DNA of 64,000 bases from Branchiostoma floridae (Eukaryota; Chordata; Leptocardii; Amphioxiformes; Branchiostomatidae): the NCBI RefSeq assembly GCF_000003815.2, contig NC_049987.1, positions 12,766,700 through 12,830,699 on the forward strand, read 5' to 3'. How positions within the stretch are numbered: position 1 is the first letter of the stretch; every line of letters starts with the position of its first letter. Below the pieces are notes generated by a model, which had not been told where the DNA came from, made no database searches, and worked only from the letters and a program-made list of their open reading frames with translations. Positions 57,201 to 64,000 of this stretch are shown here, one piece after another. A program made the translations under genes and the position numbers.

Positions 57201-60200
57201 TTTTACAACAATGTTAATCACTGTTCATTGTCACATGTATGTCATGAACTTGCAATTAGCCTCTGGACATGAACTAGCAAAAATAAAACCCTATCAATAT
57301 TATTTTGTAGCAGGATTTTTTACTTAGAGAATCAATTTTCTAAAGCCCAGATAAGTAGTGATGTCTTCCTGACCTTTCTGTGTAGAGGTGATGGAGTAAA
57401 AGATGGCAGTGTTGATGTTGTCCACATCCTCCTCATCCAGGATGGGGGTTGATACAATGGTCTGGAAACAAGGGAGATGTTGAGTTTTTGGGCTGCAATA
57501 GTTTCACTTCTTGTTGGAAGTGAACTTATAACCAGCGCATGTAACCGTCATCATTATAAGCAGGTATACAGGGGGACCATGATATGAGGATTAGCATGAC
57601 ATGAGCTTCCTCAATCTACGTCTTACAGCATGACACATGCAATTGCTCCCATGCTGACATGAACAGTTAATAATTAATACAAAAAATGTCAAAACTTCTT
57701 AAAGATAGATGATGGGAACGGGTTGCCAACACATACAATATCAAGCAAACACAAAAATTATATTCTCCTAAAAGAATTCCAACACTCTTCGCACTCTTCG
57801 TCGTAAGTTATTTGTAAAGAAGTAATTATCTTCTACTCATTTGGCATCGCTGAGATCTGATTGGTCTGTGTAATTCACCTGGATGTTATCTGAGATCTGA
57901 TTGGTGAGTGCTGTGTGCAGGACCACCATAGGTTCCCTGGGCATGGTGCTGTGAGTGAAGATGAAGCACCTCCTGTAGGGCCCCACCCTCCGCTTCAGGT
58001 CCGACCAGTTCCTCATGGGGTGGACAGCCTCGTACTCACTAATCTGTGCAGGGGGAGAGATGTCTTATTTTGCAGTCAACATTTCTATACTGAGAGCTCA
58101 CAGTGTAGCCTGCTATCCAGCCGTATTATAGCTCCTGAGTCTCTTCTGTCCTCTCCACAAATTTCATACCAGGCTACTCACCGGGACCTCTTTTTATGTG
58201 CAGCAAATTCTTACTGTAGGTTCATCTGTCAAAGGGTCTACAATCTGATTACAATGTTAACTTTTCCTTTTCCTATCAGTCATGTTATCAATAAAATGCA
58301 TGGGCAGGGATTGGGCCACACACAGTCACAACTCGAGCTGTGACTATGTGGCTTGGAACAAAACACTTAATGCTTGCTATGGGGAAAATTTACAGGACCC
58401 AGAAGAAGTTACCATTGGGTGGACCTTGCAAGGTGGTCAGTTCAGCAGTTTTGACTGCACATTTTTTTGTTTTCTCATAGAAAACAGTTATGTTTGTCAG
58501 TTTGTTTGTATTGCATATCCAGTGCCTAATGGCATAACACACCAGGTTTGTGCTGAACAGTACATGCTGCATTATATCCGGACAGATTCTATGTTATCAG
58601 TAAAATGCAGTGACCATACCTTCTGTAGGATATCACATGATGACTCCCATGTTATCCTCTGAAGATGTAGCAGCCCTGCTGAGAACCAATGAGACAGCAT
58701 CTCTCTCAAACACGAGCTGAAGCTCCGCAGCTCTGCACTGTCTTTTACTGAAGACAGGAGGTCCTGTAAAAACAGTGCATGGTTTTCTACTCATCCTGTT
58801 TGCAAACAACCATGCAAATAAAATGAACAGTGAGTAGACTTCTGACGAATTTGTGGCGTCATGTGGCACAAACGGTAAGGTGTTTGACCCAGACCTCAGA
58901 GATAACAGGTTTGTTTTTCCCGACGTTGTGCCCTTAGGAAAGGCACTGTACACGACTTTCCTCACTTCACTCAAGCAAATGAGTGCTTAGTTTTGGTTAG
59001 GGCCATCTCTCTGATAGGTCCTACAGTCCCATGGCGGCACCTGGGGAAATTACTGTCATATTGAGGGTCACCTGAGTGGCGCGGAATGGCAGCTCAATCC
59101 AGACCCTTGCGATTTAGCCTTGTCTATTGTAAGGTAAGGTAATTGTAAGCTCCTCGCAATTCTGGCTGCAAAGAGGGAGTAGTCAGCCCACCCAATAACA
59201 ATAACTACACAATATCCCCGTATCCCACCTACCAGTGTGTCTGCTCTCATGTCCACCAGATGTTTGACTCCGCCCTCCAGTCGACCGATCTGCACAAACA
59301 GGTCATGGTACCTGGGTACCAGCGCTGCCTGTAGTCTCTCCTCCGCCTTCAGCAAGGCACCTTCACTTTTCTCCTATGGTACAGCAAGGGCATAGTCAAT
59401 CTTATGGCAAAAAAACTTGCACTGAGTTCTCATCAAAATACGTGTATAGGAGTACCGTATATTCTCGATTTAAGTACGCACTTTTTAAACTTTTCAAAAT
59501 TCAAAAAGTGTCCCAAGTCATTGCCAAAGTCGGGGTGCGTACTTTATTTGAGGTTGGCTTCCGGACAAAATGGGAAAAGGAGCTGAAATTCGCGTAACAT
59601 ACAGCACACATGGCCCGTGTTACTAAGCTGGAAACGCATCCTTCTTGCCTGAAAACAACAGCTCGTTTCTGCAGGAAGCAGCTCGATTTACAATGCCACA
59701 TGGCACTGGAGCCCTGCCGAAAATGACCATGTCATTTTTAAGCCGTGGAGTCATCGATTTTGGATGATAATAGGCGAATAAAATGGATTGTTTACGTGCG
59801 CGCGTGACCGGGTGGATCTATTCCAAGATGGCGCTGGGGTTATTGGGGTCATTGGGACAGACTACTATTGTATGGGTAGAACTTTTCTGAGGGGTGATTA
59901 TTTCTTACTTAAACCGTCGAAATTTTTTTGTTATTGTCATTTGAATAAAGGTGATAGATGTTGAAAAAAAGTTGATTGTAAGTTTATCAATTTTAAAAAT
60001 ATAATGCATTTGTGTATTTTTGTCAACAAACAGCATGGTTACCCATGCTACGAATGGAACATCACATGCAGCAGTCGACGTCTCCAGAAGCATTTCGGCG
60101 GCAATTTCTTCACAAAAGACGGTCGGAAAGTACAAACATCGTTTTCTTTGAAGTGGATCAAGATCAAGACCAGTTCTGGGAAGGATGGAGTACTATTCAG

Positions 60201-61423
60201 GATGTTTTCATGTTCAAATGAACTGTAAATCAGGCGCTGCAGTGCCAAATTTGAGAACTTTGTTACTTGCCGTAGCCGATTTACAAGTTTGCAGAGACGG
60301 ATAATTTGCCGGCGGAGAAGTTTTCATAAATTTATAAGTCCTTGATTTAGGCAAAATTACTATTGGAAAAGAGATTAAACACTATGAATTTACAATTTGT
60401 CTGGTGCAAAAGGTGTTCCAGATCGCTGGAGAAGGGGTGCGTACTTTATTCAGGTTTTTCCATTTTACGTTTCAGTGAGGCAAATTTGTCTGAGACTTGC
60501 CCCAAATCGGGGGTGCGTACTTTAATTGGGGTGCGTACTTAAATCGAGAATATACGGTATGTGGTGTTTCAAAATCACCTCATCTTAACTATGTTACCTA
60601 TATTTAACTATATCAACTACAAAATTTTAGAAAAGGCAATTTGATAGAGCACATGGGAAGTGTAGTTAACCATGCAGTACATGATTCCACTGTGTTGGAC
60701 GTACCTTTGCTTGTGGTAGACCCTCTGCAGCCTTCAGTACTTCATCGTGATCTGTACCAAACTGCTGTGAGACTACCCGTAGGAACGTCGCCTTGTCTTC
60801 TGTTGACAGGGAGTTGTACACATCGCATAAGTGCCTGGTTTTCCCCTGTTGAGAGAAAGAAATCAGATTTGGGGACTTCTATGACACCAAATAAATGCCT
60901 GCTGTACAATGTTAAGATTTAAAGCGATAGAAGATTAATTAAAGTCTTAAAACTAATAATATAAAAGAATGAAATTTTGACAAGACAGCAGCCACCTTCA
61001 CCTGGTATTTATCCTATTCTTGGCTAGTACTACTGCTCTTCTGTTTAATTCTATGCAGTTCAACCTGGCCCCATCACCAATAAAATGTTTGGTCTTTACA
61101 TTCTGAAATATTTCCCAAATTAAATATTTCTTGGAGTAATGGCAGTTTGAACCCAATATGAGGACAATCAGGTAAATATTCAAATGCCTATAATTTCTCT
61201 ATCAATGGCGCCAGACCATTCTGCATATAGGTAACCAGAGAAGCAAGCCTGAGAAAGAAAACTATACCTCAGGTATCGTTGGCTTTTTCAGTCCAGCTTC
61301 TTTAGGTCCGATGATCTCCGTGACCATCTGTGAGATGGTTGCCGTGAACATCGACGGCGAGGACACACCCGACTCCGCCCCATCTGCAGAGTTCTGCAGA
61401 CCAGAGATGTTGTGGGCATAAAT
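54236..61423 (-). CDS. MLYCD: MLYCD, malonyl-CoA decarboxylase (first exon not placed)
   Basis: The enzyme converts malonyl-CoA to acetyl-CoA and CO2, controlling fatty-acid oxidation in mitochondria, peroxisomes and cytosol. Exons: 61423-61268, 60845-60705, 59373-59233, 58763-58620, 58043-57879, 57461-57374, 57057-56899, 56189-55973, 55565-55519, 55329-55224 and 54371-54236. They sum to 1500 nt (499 residues plus stop). The helical N-terminal domain covers about 30-190 and the catalytic GNAT-like domain the rest. [10 protein letters not shown] contains the catalytic Ser and [12 protein letters not shown] the catalytic His of the family. The C-terminus is KSNL, a variant of the peroxisomal SKL. 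An in-frame TAG directly before the first exon's acceptor shows that the 5' end is spliced on from elsewhere, unless translation starts at the internal Met ([10 protein letters not shown]). Confidence 0.95.
55224..55329 (-). CDS. MLYCD: MLYCD exon with the catalytic histidine
   Basis: Joined to the preceding exon it reads [20 protein letters not shown], with the conserved HLxNGA histidine, then GVMVNYR. It is close to the vertebrate enzymes. Confidence 0.95.
56899..57057 (-). CDS. MLYCD: MLYCD exon with the catalytic serine
   Basis: It encodes [18 protein letters not shown] and [20 protein letters not shown]. The [10 protein letters not shown] block is nearly invariant in malonyl-CoA decarboxylases and contains the Ser that acts with His in catalysis. 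Confidence 0.95.
59455..60557. mobile_element. 1.1-kb non-autonomous TIR transposon in an MLYCD intron
   Basis: The terminal inverted repeats are perfect over at least 26 bases (they begin CCGTATATTCTCGATTTAAG) and are flanked by TA on both sides. The ends are lined with sub-terminal copies of GGGTGCGTACTTTA (near 59531, 60435, 60508 and 60527). No transposase is recognisable; the short open frames inside have no similarity I can name. Family not assigned. Confidence 0.9.
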
Positions 61424-61852
61424 CTATAGGAAGGAAAAAAGAAAGTCTCGTTACTGTTATCTACACAATCATGTGAACAGATGGAGCAGACTGCCTGGAA
61501 CAGACCAATGCAAAGTTGTACATTTTGGAGAACCCTTCTTCTGTGCTGTCATTTTGCCTTTAAGCTACAATATTTGAGTGATACATATTGAACACACAAA
61601 AATAGTACACCTAACTACAGCAACTAGAGAAATGATTTTTTTCATTATTGTACATAATACTGTAACAGAATAAAGTGAGAAGAGCATATAGTCAGGGACA
61701 GACTACTGAAAAGTTTTGTACATGTATTTGGAATATTTCACTTTCCTCTGTTTTAACATCTCTGGTAATTACTAGAGACACTGACCCTCTCAACTTCAGC
61801 TTCTTGACCTGCTTTGTTTGAGTAACACATACTACACACAAAGGAATGATGT

Positions 61853-61875
61853 AAGGAGGTTATAACCTCCTTGGT
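61853..61875. repeat. Palindrome AAGGAGGTTATAACCTCCTT
   Basis: A perfect 20-bp palindrome that shares its arms with the hairpin at 18172-18204. Confidence 0.7.
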
Positions 61876-62365
61876 ACATGTACACATGTAACTACTAACT
61901 AGAGTACAAAAGCTTAATCCTGACAGTGACAACATTACCTTCAGCCTCTGCCAATGAAGAGTCCCCTTTAACATATTTTTGGACCAATAAAACTTGTCAC
62001 TGTAACTGCATGTGTACAGACTCACATATATCAGACACAGCAGTCAACAGCATATCCTTCAGTGTCCTCTAGAGTGTTAACCTTATACAGAAATGACCTC
62101 TGAACCCAAGCCATCTGTGTTTACCAAACATCCACCATGCCTGTCCTACTAATGAAGGATTCTAGTACACTTTCTGAGTTAATTAATCTAAAGCTCACTA
62201 AATATCTTGTCATAGAAAATGTACAGATTTAAGAACAATTTCCTACATTATCAAAATTATGTACTGCGTATGATAACCTTTTGATGGATCACATATTTAA
62301 ATGCTTATTCTAATCATCATCATTATTGTAGTTGTCAAAGATAAGCAAAGGAGCACTACCAGTAG

Positions 62366-62720
62366 CAGGGCTCGAAATACTGGGTGCATGTGCACCCAGG
62401 TGCACCCAAAATTGGAGCTGTGCACCCAATTATTTTCTGTGGGTGCACAGGGTGCACCCAAATATTTTCTTAGGTTTATGTACGTAAAGATATCAAAGTA
62501 CTAGTATACAACATATTCCTGACATCTAAGTTAGAAAGATAATAAAAATGTCTGTCATGGTACTTGTTTAAGAATTTGATAGCTTGTAACTAAGTTTTAT
62601 TATCAGGATATTACCCGGTACTTAAATTTAAGTGGTGCACCCAAAATTTTTTTGGTGCACCCAATTTTTTAAGCTGGGTGCACCAGTGCACCTAATCCCC
62701 AAAATGAATTTCGAGCCCTG
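62366..62720. mobile_element. CAGGGCTCGAAAT MITE, copy 3
   Basis: A 355-bp copy with the same ends as copies 1 and 2 and close internal similarity to copy 1. CAGTAG is present on both flanks. Confidence 0.88.
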
Positions 62721-64000
62721 CAGTAGTATTAAAGCCAATCATGATAGCATTGTATAATATATATATAATATATTATATTTTATGTTATAAGAGAAGTAAT
62801 TTGCAATTCACATATGAATATAATCCCACCCCCGATCATGAAGACCTGATTACTTGACAGGCACTCACCTTTTCTGTGTCTTTCTTTTCTTTTTTGAAAC
62901 AGAAAATAATAATGCAGGAATTTTCAAATGCTATATTATATTTGGAAACAGATGGATCATATACTTTTTATCATTGAAGTGTGCAATTATTCGCCATCAT
63001 ATTAGAAGTGCAAACTTGATGAACTGATACATGATTACTCTACATGTACAGATGGATTCATTAGTGACAAGGTGACCTTAATTAACCTTTAGCTTCCACT
63101 AGGTATACCACACTAACAAGTCAGTGCTAATTCACTGGTAACTCTGCATTAAAAGGGTTAAACAACAATAATATTTCTATAAATGTAAAATGGACTCCAT
63201 CTTAATATGTAAGACAGATGCTATGTTTCTCAACTCCTCTATATTGCAGACCACAATACTATTGCCTTAGTTTTAATAGCTATTGCCTTAAATCTCTAGG
63301 TCAAAATTCATATGCAAGACATGTATAGGATGATTATTTGAAATTATGGATGGCAATAAATAAGGCAACTTGGTAAACTGTCATTTCATCATTTCATTAT
63401 TTTAAAATGATTTAAAAGCACAAGGTTCAATCTTGAATGAATATAAAGAAGTGAACATAATACATGTGTATGAATAATTTCATAAACACCGAAACATGGT
63501 ACCTTTCTAAGCTTCTGCCAGGAAAATCCTCCTTGGAACATATTCCTTCATACAGAAGCCCGCACATGAAAAACCTTAGATAAATCTTCCATGCCCAGGG
63601 GAGCTATGATTATGAATGTGCTGTGGAGGGATTCCCACAACATGCATATCAACAAGCTTCACTGTGATGACCCACTCACTGGTGTTGCTACAGCATTCAA
63701 TCTTCCTCCTTTGTGATGTCATCAGTTTCACAGCCAATCAACAGCTACCAGGCATTGTCAACCCTTGTTTCATCATCTGATGAAGATTGTGCAGTTTTCA
63801 ACATCAGTTTTTCAGTGATGTCAGCTTTAGTTCTAGAATGTGATTTTAGCAGTGACCACTAGATCAAATATATTGTATACAGTCAATATTATTACATCAT
63901 TGCTATTTAACATATGCAGTTATTGAGGATAGTTTACTAAAGCTTTGTTTGATGCTGGTTTCAACCAATAACTGAATAACAATTGACGGTTCAACTAATG

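Larger units (their letters stand above)
61424..64000. other. 5' side of MLYCD: upstream intron or promoter space
   Basis: Apart from one MITE, one palindrome and two short donor-ended AUG segments (61950-61985 and 63518-63556), I see nothing. The first MLYCD exon may lie here or beyond 64000. Confidence 0.45.

Noticed and set aside
57915-58343. 142-codon open frame on the plus strand
   Set aside because: It is antisense to an MLYCD exon and continues into intron sequence.
60004-60228. Basic open frame inside the 1.1-kb TIR element as a transposase remnant
   Set aside because: No DDE-type motif or DNA-binding motif is visible. It is too short and without support.
62301-62504. Cys-rich open frame ([16 protein letters not shown]...), also at 18704-18916
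   Set aside because: It lies within the CAGGGCTCGAAAT MITE, recurs because the DNA is repeated, and has no upstream or downstream gene structure.

Overview
The window looks like metazoan nuclear DNA, most likely from amphioxus (Branchiostoma) or a close chordate relative. This is inferred from four intron-rich genes with GT-AG introns, many short non-autonomous DNA transposons, and one gene that corresponds to the single pre-duplication relative of the vertebrate pair CD2AP and SH3KBP1. No prokaryotic gene, rRNA, tRNA or CRISPR array was seen. Four runs of exactly 100 N mark assembly gaps.

Layout. (1) Minus strand, about 25-10391: SMARCAD1, a SNF2-family chromatin remodeller. The start codon is in the window and the 3' end runs off the left edge. 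(2) 10392-11151: a short head-to-head promoter. (3) Plus strand, 11152-34639: a complete 720-residue CD2AP/SH3KBP1-type adaptor with three SH3 domains, a proline-rich linker, a capping-protein motif and a C-terminal coiled coil. (4) Minus strand, 38104-39497: TIMM13, a small Tim chaperone of 91 residues. (5) 39498-39705: a second head-to-head promoter. (6) Plus strand, 39706-50902: a five-exon gene for an acidic, low-complexity protein of 173 residues that I do not recognise. It has an in-frame UAG between an upstream AUG and the body of the protein, and a candidate internal promoter. (7) Minus strand, 54236-61423 and probably further: MLYCD, malonyl-CoA decarboxylase.

The genes do not form a pathway. 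They cover chromatin remodelling, endocytic and actin scaffolding, mitochondrial import and fatty-acid metabolism. TIMM13 and MLYCD are both linked to mitochondria.

The most unusual structure is a pattern shared by three genes. SMARCAD1, the CD2AP-type gene and TIMM13 each carry a head-to-tail minisatellite whose unit spans a real exon-intron boundary. Genuine splice donors (SMARCAD1), acceptors (TIMM13) or both (CD2AP-type gene) are therefore multiplied. In the CD2AP-type gene each full unit is a 25-nt GT...AG spacer plus a 21-nt in-frame mini-exon for ETPVTTP. A separate oddity is an 18-base word present in seven perfect, same-strand copies within 1.3 kb of the first intron of that gene.

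Mobile elements include a deleted mariner with intact terminal repeats, a 5'-truncated non-LTR retrotransposon with a 12-bp target duplication, three copies of a MITE that begins CAGGGCTCGAAAT, a 1.1-kb terminal-inverted-repeat element, and several foldbacks.
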